24,700 bases of DNA from JBELHO01 sp042091375 (GTDB taxonomy: Bacteria; Pseudomonadota; Gammaproteobacteria; Enterobacterales; Alteromonadaceae): assembly GCA_042091375.1 (NCBI GenBank), contig JBELHO010000048.1, positions 1 to 24,700 of the forward strand, written 5' to 3'. The first letter of the stretch is position 1. Every line of letters begins with the position of its first letter. Shown here in pieces: positions 16,347 to 24,656 of this stretch. The notes below the pieces were generated by a model. It saw only the letters and a list, made by a program, of their open reading frames with translations, had not been told where the DNA came from and did not search any database. The position numbers were made by a program, and so were the translations under genes.

Positions 16347-17858
16347 ATTGCCTAAACTGGCCAAGTACTGTTCATGGCTAGGCAGTTTTTCCACAGTTTT
16401 ACTGATCAAGGTTTGTAAACTCGCCATTAAATCGTTGAGTTGTTCTGCGCTTAAACCATCGACTAAGCTGTGGTGATCATTGGGCATCGCATCTTGACCA
16501 ATCATCACTTGTTGCCAAGCTATTTCGGTAAACAGTTCATCTGGCTCGCAATGCACCTTACCTGTTTCGCGAAACAGCGCTATTTTTTGTTGCAAACTAG
16601 CGGGAATTTCCATGCGTTGACAGGCTTGCCAAAAATCACTGTGCTGCCGGTTAGATAATTTATAGTGGAGAATAATAAAATCACGGATCCCCTCGGATTC
16701 TTTTTGCGACAAGCGATTAAAAGTAGCCACTTGCTGGTCACTAATACCGCGATGAGGGAAAAATTTAACTAAGCGGGTCGCCGCTGTTTGGACTAAATGG
16801 ATGTTAGTTGACTCAAGCGGCTCTAGGAAACCACTCGATAAACCAATACTGACCACATTTTTGTGCCAGACCTTTCTTCTGCGCCCAGTTCTGAACTTGA
16901 TCACCCGAGGCTCAGCTAGTGCTTTGCCCTTGAGATTAGACAATAAACACGCCTTGGCTTGCTCATCGCTGAGGTACTTGTCTGAATAGACTAAGCCATT
17001 ACCCGTTCGGTGTTGCAAAGGAATGCGCCACTGCCAGCCCACCGCTTGTGCGGTCGACCGCGTATAGGGTTCAATACTGCCAACATTTTCACTGGGCACA
17101 GCCACAGCACTGTTGCAAGGCAACCAGTGTGACCAATCTTCATAGCCAGTATTTAAGGTTTTTTCAATGAGCAAGGCCGACAACCCAGTGCAATCTATAA
17201 ACAAGTCGCCATCGATGATCCGGCCATCATCCATCAACAACTTGTCAACATAACCAGTGTCAGCGGCAACCACAACCTCAGTCACTATACCTTCGCGCCG
17301 TTTCACCCCCATGCCTTCGGCGTGTTGGCGCAAAAATTGTGCGTATAAACCGGCATCAAAATGATAGGCATAAGCTATGCCTGGTAAATTGGTATTTGGT
17401 AAGGTTTTCAGCGGTGCAAACTTGTTTTGCATTGCTGCCTGATAGTTCAGTGAATACTGCCAATAACTGTGCTTATTAACCCCTTGCTGAGCAGCATTTT
17501 GCTGTTGATGCACATACCAAAAGTGATGGAAGTCACAAAACGGGAAGTTTTTACCTATGCTGCCAAATGCATGCATATAGCTCTCATCAGCCTGGTTCCA
17601 ATGACTGAATTCAATACCCAATTTTATGGTGGCTTTAGTCGCTTTTATAAACGCTTGTTCATCAACGCCGATCGCCTGATTAAAATTAACAATAGGCGGA
17701 ATGGATGCTTCACCAACGCCAATAGTGCTAATTTTGTCGGATTCGACTAGGCTAATATCGAGGGATTTACCCAGTACTTTTGCCAATAAAGAAGCGGTCA
17801 TCCAGCCCGCAGTGCCGCCGCCAACAATAACCACTTTTTGCACTTTGCTCGAGTTCAT
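16344..17858 (-). CDS. flavin-dependent (tryptophan-type) halogenase, substrate unknown
   Basis: 504-residue soluble flavoprotein of the tryptophan 7-halogenase family. The FADH2 motif VGGGTAGW is at 12-19, and GWQWRIP at 274-280 is the halogenase signature (WxWxIP) that keeps it apart from monooxygenases. The catalytic Lys79 (ATIKLGIEF) and Glu346 (GFLEPLEST) fall at the same numbers as in PrnA, so the active site looks complete. The family chlorinates or brominates aromatic rings, using FADH2 from a separate reductase; none is seen here. Genes of this type often lie beside TonB receptors in sugar loci of marine and Caulobacter-type bacteria, with unknown substrate. The start has AAAGG about 6 bases upstream. 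It follows the TonB receptor on the same strand, but a strong terminator lies between them. Confidence 0.9.
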   Translation of the reverse strand: MNSSKVQKVVIVGGGTAGWMTASLLAKVLGKSLDISLVESDKISTIGVGEASIPPIVNFNQAIGVDEQAFIKATKATIKLGIEFSHWNQADESYMHAFGSIGKNFPFCDFHHFWYVHQQQNAAQQGVNKHSYWQYSLNYQAAMQNKFAPLKTLPNTNLPGIAYAYHFDAGLYAQFLRQHAEGMGVKRREGIVTEVVVAADTGYVDKLLMDDGRIIDGDLFIDCTGLSALLIEKTLNTGYEDWSHWLPCNSAVAVPSENVGSIEPYTRSTAQAVGWQWRIPLQHRTGNGLVYSDKYLSDEQAKACLLSNLKGKALAEPRVIKFRTGRRRKVWHKNVVSIGLSSGFLEPLESTNIHLVQTAATRLVKFFPHRGISDQQVATFNRLSQKESEGIRDFIILHYKLSNRQHSDFWQACQRMEIPASLQQKIALFRETGKVHCEPDELFTEIAWQQVMIGQDAMPNDHHSLVDGLSAEQLNDLMASLQTLISKTVEKLPSHEQYLASLGN

Positions 17859-17897
17859 AAATACCTTTCATTCTCTGGGTAAAATCGGTTTATCAGC

Positions 17898-17921
17898 GCT
17901 ATTTATAGCAATAATAGCCAG
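17898..17921. repeat. dyad element shared with the pullulanase leader (copy A)
   Basis: An imperfect palindrome with arms GCTATT (17898-17903) and AATAGC (17913-17918), then CAG, lies 40-63 bases before the halogenase ATG. Aligned to 21026-21050 it matches at about 22 of 25 positions with one gap. This could be a regulator site common to the halogenase and pullulanase genes, or a leader hairpin. Confidence 0.45.
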
Positions 17922-17945
17922 CAAAAAAAACCGCTGCCCTGACAT

Positions 17946-17976
17946 AAAAGCCCTTGTAGTTAGGCTACAAGGGCTT
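17946..17976 (-). terminator. rho-independent terminator of the TonB receptor gene
   Basis: A perfect 12-bp stem, AAGCCCTTGTAG (17948-17959) with CTACAAGGGCTT (17965-17976), and a 5-base loop. On the minus strand the stem runs into TTTTATG. It lies 32 bases after the receptor stop codon and should separate the receptor from the halogenase downstream. Confidence 0.8.
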
Positions 17977-18008
17977 GTTTGGCTTATTTTATTCTAGTAA
18001 AGAACAGC

Positions 18009-20807
18009 TTAAAACTTATAGCTTAAGCCCAGTAAGTAGGAGCTACCGTAGTCTTGGAAATCTCTTACTTGTAAGTCACTATCACCCTGCAACGAAGTGA
18101 ACGGCTCTTTGGTTAAATTATAACCTTGTAAGAAAATAGACAAGCCAGCTAAGTCTTTATAACCCGCCTCGGCAAAATCAAAGCCAAGTTGAGCATCCCA
18201 GATGGTTTCACCTAAAATATCGACCTGCACGGTATCAAAACCCAAGCCGTAAACATCGCCTTTAAAGTCACCGCGATTGCGCATACTGGCACGAGCAGAA
18301 AAACCATTGCTCTCGTAATAGAAGGTCATGGTAGAGATACTCTCCGACAACCCAGGTAATTTGAACTCATTGCCGTTTTGATCTTCCATATCGGATTTAA
18401 CACCGGTATAGCTAGCAATAATACCAAAGCCGTCTAGCTGCTCTGAGAATATATTCAAAGGCAGCGTGGCAGAAACCTCATAACCTCTTAATGAACCGTC
18501 GCCACCATTGACCTTACCACTGCCGGTACCGGTTGACGTATCTGGAATTTGACCAGTTGACGGATCGGCAACACCGCTCATGTCAATTTCATAATTGCCA
18601 TCAAAGATCCAATTACTGATGTCTTTATGGAAAAGCGCAAGGGCAAAGTAACCTTCGTCACTGAAGTAATTTTCATAGGTCAAATCTAAACCGACCGCTT
18701 CTTTCGGCTCTAGCGCTGGGTTACCTCCGCTGACACTCCAATAATTGCCATTGTCATCGGGTTGCTGATTATAACTGGCATTAAATGAAGCGTTCATTTG
18801 GTCTAAGCGCGCTCGCGAAATGGTTTTCGCCGCCCCTAAACGCACTGATTGTTGGTCATCAATACGCAAGGTCAAATTTAAACTCGGTAATAAATGGCTA
18901 TAGTCATGACTAATATCGGTTGGTTCGGTGATCACATTGCCATCAACGGTATTAAAGGCATTGCCCTGCGATGATTGCTCAGTGCGCACGTAGCGCAAAC
19001 CGACATTACCGCTTAACGGCAAGCCCCATAGATCTGACTCTATTTCCGCCTGTACAAAAGCAGACATGACTTTTTCATTGACCACCCAAGATTTAGTGGC
19101 ATGTGATGGATTGGTTAAACTCTCTTGTAATAAATCGAAGTAACCGTCATTGATCAAGCCATTCGTATTATAAGCAATCATATTGCCCATACCAATGAAA
19201 TCTAGGTTAGTTGAGCCCAAACGGTATTCTTCTGGCACCATCATCATGCCGGGGTTATTGGGGTAATTGAAACTGCTTAAGGTCATAAAGTAACCTTCAG
19301 AATCTTTGGTTTTTTCACGCGAACGGTAAGCAACACCATATGAAACATCACTGATCAAATCGGAATCCACTTCTTGTGAAGCAGCCAATTTTAACGAAGT
19401 GAGTTCATCATCAATATTCGGCGCATTGATAAAACCGTCTTGCAATTGGTTTTCATATTCAGTGCCAACCACTCCGTATTTTTCATTGAGAGCGCCACTC
19501 CAACCCCAACTCAATGGGCCGCCTAATTGGATCAAGTTGTAATCACTGTAATCTAAATTGGGAGAGAAATTTGCGCCGGTATTACTGCCATTAAACGTAT
19601 AACCTATGGTATCTGCCTCACCGCGGCTATCACCGCGGCCAGTTCCAGAGTAACTTTCAACACTCCATACTTTGCGCTCAACATTTGAATAACTGGCATC
19701 AAATTCAACTACAGTAGTATCGCTGGCATTCCAAATGGTATTGAATCCCAATGACAATAAGTCAGCGTCGCGTGTTTCATAATCATTGCGCACCACAACG
19801 CGTTGACCTTGGGTAGTGCCTTCAGTAATAAAACCTGTGGCTGGGTCAACATTTTGCGCCGACAGCGACCCTTGTCCCCAAGCAAACGGCACTTCAATAC
19901 CACGCAAGCGCTTGGTATCCAAGAAATCAACATACAAGCCATCAAAGGTGAGCTTTAAATCATCTCGAGGGGCGGCTTCAATAACTAACATTGCTGAATC
20001 GCGATCTAAGGTAGAAGAACGCACAAATGGTTTGGCACCGCCCAACATAGAATAATTTTGGCCGTCGACTTCAAAGTCTGGGTAGCCCCATGAATTCCAA
20101 CGTTTCTCTTGGTTTGGAGAGGTCATCGTGGTGTAAGCAAAAGCCACACCTAAAGTGTCATTGTTAAATTGATCCATGTAGAAAAAGGTGGCTTTGGCAC
20201 CTTTGTCATCGCCATCGGGATTCAATTTGTCAAAGCTGGTTTGTTCATATACGCCATTGAACTGCAACACTCGACCGTCTTGGTTTAACGGTTTAATGGT
20301 CTGTAAATTAACCACACCAGCAATGCCCTCACCTTCGAGGCTGGCATTTGGGGTTTTATAGACAGTTGCACCACTCATGATCTCTGATGGGTATAAGTCA
20401 AATTCTACGCCGCGGTTGTCGCCAATCGACACTTGTTCGCGACCATTGAGGGTAGTACCACTCTCATTTTCGCCAAAACCGCGAATACTTATTTTACTGG
20501 CGCGGCCATCTAAGCGCTGTGAGGCTAAGCCAGGCAAGCGGGCCAGTGACTCAGCAATAGAAGCATCAGGCAGTTTACCTATATCTTCAGCAGAAATGGT
20601 TTCTACCACATTAGAAGAAAAGCGCTTGGCATTGATGGACTCGACGACACTGCGGCGAAAGCCTGTCACTTTAATGACTTCAATGTCTTTTTGTATTGAT
20701 TCTTTTTCGTTTTCGTCTTGTTCGGCGGCATACATAGGTGCAGCAAAGGCCATTAAGCCGGTTGAAAGCAATGCCAATGTCACCTTACTTGGTTTAAAAT
20801 TTTTCAT
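18009..20807 (-). CDS. TonB-dependent outer-membrane receptor, probable maltodextrin uptake (MalA-like)
   Basis: 932 residues from the ATG at 20807. That start has a strong AGGGGA 7 bases upstream; the frame extends six codons further to 20825, without a better site. The signal peptide is cut near PMYA/A (about residue 28). A TonB-box-like DIEVIKVTGFRRS is followed by the plug domain (IGKLPDASIAESLARLPGL, SIRGFGENESGTTLNGRE, GVVNLQTIKPL). The long beta-barrel ends in Phe (LLGLSYKF). Its position between carbohydrases, and its divergence from pullulanase across two operators, point to alpha-glucan oligosaccharides as substrate, like Caulobacter MalA. This is inferred from context. TonB/ExbBD must come from elsewhere. 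Confidence 0.92.
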   Translation of the reverse strand: MKNFKPSKVTLALLSTGLMAFAAPMYAAEQDENEKESIQKDIEVIKVTGFRRSVVESINAKRFSSNVVETISAEDIGKLPDASIAESLARLPGLASQRLDGRASKISIRGFGENESGTTLNGREQVSIGDNRGVEFDLYPSEIMSGATVYKTPNASLEGEGIAGVVNLQTIKPLNQDGRVLQFNGVYEQTSFDKLNPDGDDKGAKATFFYMDQFNNDTLGVAFAYTTMTSPNQEKRWNSWGYPDFEVDGQNYSMLGGAKPFVRSSTLDRDSAMLVIEAAPRDDLKLTFDGLYVDFLDTKRLRGIEVPFAWGQGSLSAQNVDPATGFITEGTTQGQRVVVRNDYETRDADLLSLGFNTIWNASDTTVVEFDASYSNVERKVWSVESYSGTGRGDSRGEADTIGYTFNGSNTGANFSPNLDYSDYNLIQLGGPLSWGWSGALNEKYGVVGTEYENQLQDGFINAPNIDDELTSLKLAASQEVDSDLISDVSYGVAYRSREKTKDSEGYFMTLSSFNYPNNPGMMMVPEEYRLGSTNLDFIGMGNMIAYNTNGLINDGYFDLLQESLTNPSHATKSWVVNEKVMSAFVQAEIESDLWGLPLSGNVGLRYVRTEQSSQGNAFNTVDGNVITEPTDISHDYSHLLPSLNLTLRIDDQQSVRLGAAKTISRARLDQMNASFNASYNQQPDDNGNYWSVSGGNPALEPKEAVGLDLTYENYFSDEGYFALALFHKDISNWIFDGNYEIDMSGVADPSTGQIPDTSTGTGSGKVNGGDGSLRGYEVSATLPLNIFSEQLDGFGIIASYTGVKSDMEDQNGNEFKLPGLSESISTMTFYYESNGFSARASMRNRGDFKGDVYGLGFDTVQVDILGETIWDAQLGFDFAEAGYKDLAGLSIFLQGYNLTKEPFTSLQGDSDLQVRDFQDYGSSYLLGLSYKF

Positions 20808-20898
20808 TAGATCTCCCCTATTCATCCGTGTTTTGTGAAGTCAGCTATTAATCCTGTAGTGCTCACTTTAATAATTTTTATGTGTTGGTGTTTTTTTA

Positions 20899-20915
20899 AC
20901 CCCTTGTACAGGGGT
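20899..20915. repeat. small hairpin in the receptor 5' leader
   Basis: ACCCCT (20899-20904) and AGGGGT (20910-20915) with a 5-base loop. It is in the presumed untranslated leader of the TonB receptor, about 90 bases before its ATG. The minus strand continues with TTAAAAAAA, so it is not a terminator in that direction. It could affect mRNA stability or be a protein site. Confidence 0.35.
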
Positions 20916-20957
20916 GCAAATTCAATATAGGACGGCTATAGTCGGATGAATAGCACA

Positions 20958-20971
20958 TGCATACGTATTCA
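20958..20971. promoter_or_regulatory. LacI-type operator copy 3 (receptor side)
   Basis: TGCATACGTATTCA, identical to the copy at 9174 over 14 bases. It is in the divergent region between the TonB receptor and pullulanase genes, centred about 157 bases before the receptor ATG. A second copy in opposite orientation lies 41 bases away, centre to centre. Confidence 0.75.
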
Positions 20972-20998
20972 AAGCTCAATTCACTGCTCAATACCTTG

Positions 20999-21012
20999 TG
21001 AATACGTATGCA
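20999..21012. promoter_or_regulatory. LacI-type operator copy 4 (pullulanase side)
   Basis: TGAATACGTATGCA followed by AAA, identical to the copy at 12735. It is centred about 88 bases before the pullulanase ATG and inverted relative to copy 3. Confidence 0.75.
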
Positions 21013-21025
21013 AAACATTTGCCCG

Positions 21026-21050
21026 GCTATTTTATCGCAACAATAGCCAG
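21026..21050. repeat. dyad element shared with the halogenase upstream region (copy B)
   Basis: The arms GGCTATT (21025-21031) and AATAGCC (21042-21048) form a perfect 7-bp inverted repeat with a 10-base loop, followed by AG. The element from 21026 to 21050 is the near-twin of 17898-17921. It lies 44-68 bases before the pullulanase ATG, just downstream of operator copy 4. Confidence 0.45.
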
Positions 21051-21093
21051 TAAGTTAGTGTTTATTGTGGAGCATAACCGATAAGATCGTACA

Positions 21094-23904
21094 ATGAACA
21101 AAAACAGACCCTGGTTAACAACTGACATGCTAATGAAAATGCTCTGTCTTGGCCTGCTGCTCAGCATCAATTTACAGGCCAGTGAGCATATTCCTGACAG
21201 TACTGCTGATGCTCACTGGCTTAGTGCCGAGATTATTTTGCTAAACAGCACTGCCGCATCTCAACAGCACAGCACTTATCTTCTGCGCAATAGCCAAGGA
21301 CAACAAACCCCATTACAACCCAGCTCACTATCTAAGGAATTAGCTGAACAATACCCACACTTAGCTGATTTCACTGCTTATTCGACACAACTCAGTGCGC
21401 AGCAAGTCAAACAATGGATAAAATACCCCAGCCAAGTAGTTAGCGGTACTGGTGATCCCAGCCATGCAAGTAATGCAAGTAATGCTAGGCTTTTTGGCCA
21501 GTTAAGCTCTGCAGCCTCTACAGCAAAAGTGCAAACTGGTTTTTTATTAGACGCTTTATATACCCAAGGCGACAATGACGCTGACGAATTAACAGATCTA
21601 GGGACGACCATTACCCCAGCAGGTATACAATTTAAGCTGTGGGCCCCCACTGCCCAGCAAGTGTCAGTGTTAGTATTTAAATCCACCGACTTTACCAAGC
21701 CAGCCAGTGCCGTATTAGCCATGCAACAAGATAGCAACACTGGTGCATGGCAGATCACTACAGAAAAAGCCAACACCTTTGATTACTATCAATATCAAGT
21801 GACTGTGTATCACCCTATAAGTCAACAAGTGGAAACCCTGATCACCACAGATCCCTATTCATTGAGTTTGTCTACCAACAGTACCCATAGCCAAATTGTT
21901 GATTTAACTGATCAAAAAACTCAGCCCCATGGCTGGGCACAACACCAGAGTCCGCCAATCGCCAACCCAGAAGCCAATATTTTATACGAAAGTCATGTGC
22001 GCGACTTCAGTGCAAACGACTACTCTATTACCGATAGTGAACTCAGAGGCAAGTATAAAGCCTTTAGTCAAAAGCACTCTGATGGCATTAAACACCTAAA
22101 GGCATTGCGCCGTGCTGGCCTCAATAACATTCATTTATTGCCAGTATATGATATTGCCACAGTTAATGAAGATCCCGAGCAAGTGATCAGCCTTGATGAT
22201 CCCCTACATAAACTCTGTGCTATGCAAAATCATCTATCAGTGTGCAGCCAGCCTGAACTTGCCAATAGACTGATCCGTTCGATCTTGCAAAGCTATGATG
22301 TCAACAGCACAGATGCCCAAGCATTAGTCAGTGCTATGCGCACATACGATAACTACAACTGGGGTTATGATCCTTTTCACTACACAGTACCGGAAGGCAG
22401 TTACGCCACTGAGCCCATGGGGTTCAAGCGCATTATTGAATTTCGCCAAATGGTGCAAAGTCTGCACCAAATGGGATTTAGAGTGATCATGGACGTAGTC
22501 TATAACCACACTTATCAGTTTGGTTTAAATGAAAAATCAGTGCTGGATAAAATTGTGCCTGGCTACTACCATCGTCTTAATCCAAATACTGGCGAAGTTG
22601 AACAATCCACCTGTTACACTTGCGGCAACACCGCCACTGAGCGGGTGATGATGGAAAAATTAATGACAGATTCACTGGTCACTTGGGCCAGAGATCACAA
22701 GATCGATGGCTTTCGCTTTGACTTAATGGGCCACCAGCCCAAAGCCGCTATGCTTAGAGCAAGGCAAGCAGTCAAAGCCGTTGATCCAGACAGTTATTTT
22801 TATGGCGAAGGCTGGAATTTTGGTGAAGTGGCCAACCACAGCCAATTTACCCAAGCCAGTCAACTGGCACTTGGCGGCACTGAAATAGGCACTTTTAGCG
22901 ATAGATTAAGAGACGCAGTGCGCGGCTCTGGTAACAATACAAGAGAAACACAAGGCATAGGCAATGGCCTGCTGACAAAACCTAATGAACTGCAAAACAG
23001 CACTACCGATAAGACTGATTATTTATTGAAAATGGATCAGATCAGAGTCGGTTTAGCTGCTAATTTAGCCCACTTTCCATTAGATAATACCACCCAAGGA
23101 AAAGACATCCCCTACGGCAACCAGCCCACTGGTTATGCCCTTGATCCAGCAGACACCATCAACTATGTGTCTAAACACGATAACCAAACCCTGTGGGATA
23201 ACAGTCAATATCGCCTGCCATTTAACACCACAACCGCACAACGAGTGCGCTATCACAATTTAAGCCTAGCCTATGTATTGTTTGGCCAAGGTATTCCGTT
23301 TATCCATATGGGCTCAGAGTTATTGCGATCAAAATCTTTCTTACGCGATAGCTACGATTACGGTGACTGGTTTAATGCCGTTGATCACACTGGCCAAAGT
23401 AATAATTATCATCTTGGTCTTCCGCCAGCGGATAAAGATGCCGACAACTGGCCATTGATCCGACAAGTCTTAGCAGGCCATCAAGGCCAAGATATTCCTA
23501 AAAAAGCTGATATTTTATTTGCCCGTGATGTGTTCAAAGACATGCTGACCATCAGATCAAGCTCACCGTTATTCTCGTTAACCACTGCCGACGCTGTCAT
23601 CACTAAGCTAAGCTTTCTCAATCGCCGACAAAGCCTTGATCAAGCTGGCCATCAACAAGGATTAATAGTGATGCACTTAGATGATGGCAAAGGCATAGCC
23701 GTGGATAACACACTCAAAGGGATCACGGTGCTATTTAACAGCAGTGAGCAACCTCAGTGGTTCAAACATCCGCTCGCTGAACAATATCGCCTGCACCCTC
23801 AGCAGCGCAATGGCAGGGATGAGATCACCCAAACGGCGACAACATCAGCGCAGGGGTTCTATGTGCCAGGCTTGACCGCTGCAGTATTTGTAAAGCCCCA
23901 GTGA
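21094..23904 (+). CDS. pulA: exported pullulanase-type GH13 debranching enzyme
   Basis: 936 residues. It hydrolyses alpha-1,6 branch points in pullulan, amylopectin or branched limit dextrins. A signal peptide occupies about residues 1-29 (core after MLMKM, cut near LQA/S); there is no lipobox. The N-terminal part has AHWLSAEIILL, a pullulanase N-domain mark, then a CBM48-like module (GIQFKLWAPTAQQVSVLVF, about 179-197). The pullulanase-specific YNWGYDP precedes the barrel motifs: I, DVVYNHTYQF; II, DGFRFDLMGH with nucleophile Asp543; III, YGEGWNFGE with acid/base Glu572; IV, VSKHDNQTLWD with Asp696. In-frame ATGs at 21127 and 21133 would also leave a signal peptide. No clear ribosome site marks any of them. 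Divergent from the TonB receptor across two operators. Confidence 0.92.
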   Translation: MNKNRPWLTTDMLMKMLCLGLLLSINLQASEHIPDSTADAHWLSAEIILLNSTAASQQHSTYLLRNSQGQQTPLQPSSLSKELAEQYPHLADFTAYSTQLSAQQVKQWIKYPSQVVSGTGDPSHASNASNARLFGQLSSAASTAKVQTGFLLDALYTQGDNDADELTDLGTTITPAGIQFKLWAPTAQQVSVLVFKSTDFTKPASAVLAMQQDSNTGAWQITTEKANTFDYYQYQVTVYHPISQQVETLITTDPYSLSLSTNSTHSQIVDLTDQKTQPHGWAQHQSPPIANPEANILYESHVRDFSANDYSITDSELRGKYKAFSQKHSDGIKHLKALRRAGLNNIHLLPVYDIATVNEDPEQVISLDDPLHKLCAMQNHLSVCSQPELANRLIRSILQSYDVNSTDAQALVSAMRTYDNYNWGYDPFHYTVPEGSYATEPMGFKRIIEFRQMVQSLHQMGFRVIMDVVYNHTYQFGLNEKSVLDKIVPGYYHRLNPNTGEVEQSTCYTCGNTATERVMMEKLMTDSLVTWARDHKIDGFRFDLMGHQPKAAMLRARQAVKAVDPDSYFYGEGWNFGEVANHSQFTQASQLALGGTEIGTFSDRLRDAVRGSGNNTRETQGIGNGLLTKPNELQNSTTDKTDYLLKMDQIRVGLAANLAHFPLDNTTQGKDIPYGNQPTGYALDPADTINYVSKHDNQTLWDNSQYRLPFNTTTAQRVRYHNLSLAYVLFGQGIPFIHMGSELLRSKSFLRDSYDYGDWFNAVDHTGQSNNYHLGLPPADKDADNWPLIRQVLAGHQGQDIPKKADILFARDVFKDMLTIRSSSPLFSLTTADAVITKLSFLNRRQSLDQAGHQQGLIVMHLDDGKGIAVDNTLKGITVLFNSSEQPQWFKHPLAEQYRLHPQQRNGRDEITQTATTSAQGFYVPGLTAAVFVKPQ

Positions 23905-24049
23905 TCAGTGCATTCATTAATTTCAGTCATAATTAGTCATCTCACTCATGTTAAGTAATGATTGAATTAAGAGGCTGGTAATTGTTAACTAAAATCGTGG
24001 TTCGAAGGCCAACTGTAAATTTGATGGCTTAAGCAACTGACTTTATTTT

Positions 24050-24343
24050 CTAAGTTACTGCAAAGTTTACTGCCTGGACATTGGTTAAGTTAATTTTCTG
24101 CTTAGCATGCCAAAGATCATAGTTATCTTGCATTGCTAACCAACTCTCAGGAGTTCGACCAATTGCCTTAGATAAACGCAGTGCCATTTCTGGTGAAATC
24201 GCACTTTGTCCTTTCAAAACTCTATTTAGAGTAGAAGATGCAACATCTAACCGTTTAGCTAAATAACGACAACTCAAGCCAGCAGGCTCTAGATATACGT
24301 CGTAAATAAATTCTCCAGGGTGTGGTGGATTATGCATAGTCAT
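24050..24343 (-). CDS. higA: HigA-type antitoxin
   Basis: 97-residue XRE-type DNA-binding antitoxin. The start NPPHPGEFIYDVYLEPAGLS is the HigA family opening. The helix-turn-helix is about residues 25-50 (RYLAKRLDVASSTLNRVLKG), followed by SPEMALRLSKAIGRTPESWLAMQDNYDL. It neutralises the upstream toxin and represses its own operon. Its ATG shares one base with the toxin stop codon (TAATG). An ATG two codons later, at the common family start, is a possible alternative. Toxin-before-antitoxin order is normal for HigBA. Confidence 0.93.
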   Translation of the reverse strand: MTMHNPPHPGEFIYDVYLEPAGLSCRYLAKRLDVASSTLNRVLKGQSAISPEMALRLSKAIGRTPESWLAMQDNYDLWHAKQKINLTNVQAVNFAVT

Positions 24344-24621
24344 TAGTGATAGTCCTCATAGTTGAGAATATATGCATTGCCATCGATAAATTCAAAAGTA
24401 ATGCGCCAGTTGCCATTTACAGTAATAGACCAAATCCCATCACGCTCACCTTTTAGAGGATGCAAGTTAAAACCGGGTAAATTGATGTCATCAATTTTTT
24501 GCGCGGTATCTATCGCAGTAAGTTGCATGCGTAATTTGCGCTGATGCTTAGCCTGAATGCCAGCAACACTTCCTGTTTGGAAGTACTTCTTGAGGCCTTT
24601 ATGTTTGAAAGATTTGATCAT
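24343..24621 (-). CDS. higB: HigB-type toxin (RelE/ParE superfamily mRNA interferase)
   Basis: 92-residue ribosome-dependent mRNA endonuclease. It begins MIKSFKHKGLKKYFQTGS, the usual HigB opening, and has LHPLKGERDGIWSITVNGNW and ITFEF, the conserved RelE-fold strands. It ends in a short DYH tail. The length is full for the family and no frame break is seen, so it should be active. It is first in a two-gene operon with HigA. There is no Shine-Dalgarno sequence before the ATG, and the predicted transcript start falls at or next to it. Confidence 0.92.
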   Translation of the reverse strand: MIKSFKHKGLKKYFQTGSVAGIQAKHQRKLRMQLTAIDTAQKIDDINLPGFNLHPLKGERDGIWSITVNGNWRITFEFIDGNAYILNYEDYH

Positions 24622-24627
24622 GACTAA

Positions 24628-24656
24628 AGTATAGCGCGATGCGCATCACTCGTCGA
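24628..24656 (-). promoter_or_regulatory. higBA promoter with palindromic operator in the spacer
   Basis: Read on the minus strand: TCGACG (24656-24651, 4 of 6 to the -35 consensus), 17 bases, then TATACT (24633-24628, 5 of 6 to the -10 consensus). The spacer contains the perfect 10-bp palindrome GATGCGCATC (24638-24647), a natural place for HigA to block RNA polymerase. Confidence 0.5.

Noticed and set aside
20377..20838. 153-codon open frame opposite the start of the TonB receptor gene
   Set aside because: It lies fully antisense to the well-supported receptor gene, shows no family motif, and is explained by codon bias of the real gene.
20899..20915. GC-rich hairpin next to a T-run as a terminator
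   Set aside because: The T-run precedes the hairpin on the plus strand and becomes an A-run on the minus strand, so it is on the wrong side for termination either way.
21468..21485. Two tandem copies of GCAAGTAAT in the pullulanase gene
   Set aside because: They encode a short Ala-Ser-Asn repeat in a linker before the CBM48-like module; too short to count as a repeat element.
23999..24006. GGTTCGAA, like a tRNA T-arm, after the pullulanase gene (possible integration remnant)
   Set aside because: The flanking bases do not form the T-stem or acceptor stem and no other tRNA part is near; an 8-base match alone is chance level.
24050..24621. HigBA pair as the edge of a mobile island
   Set aside because: No integrase, transposase, direct repeat or attachment site is visible around it within the window.
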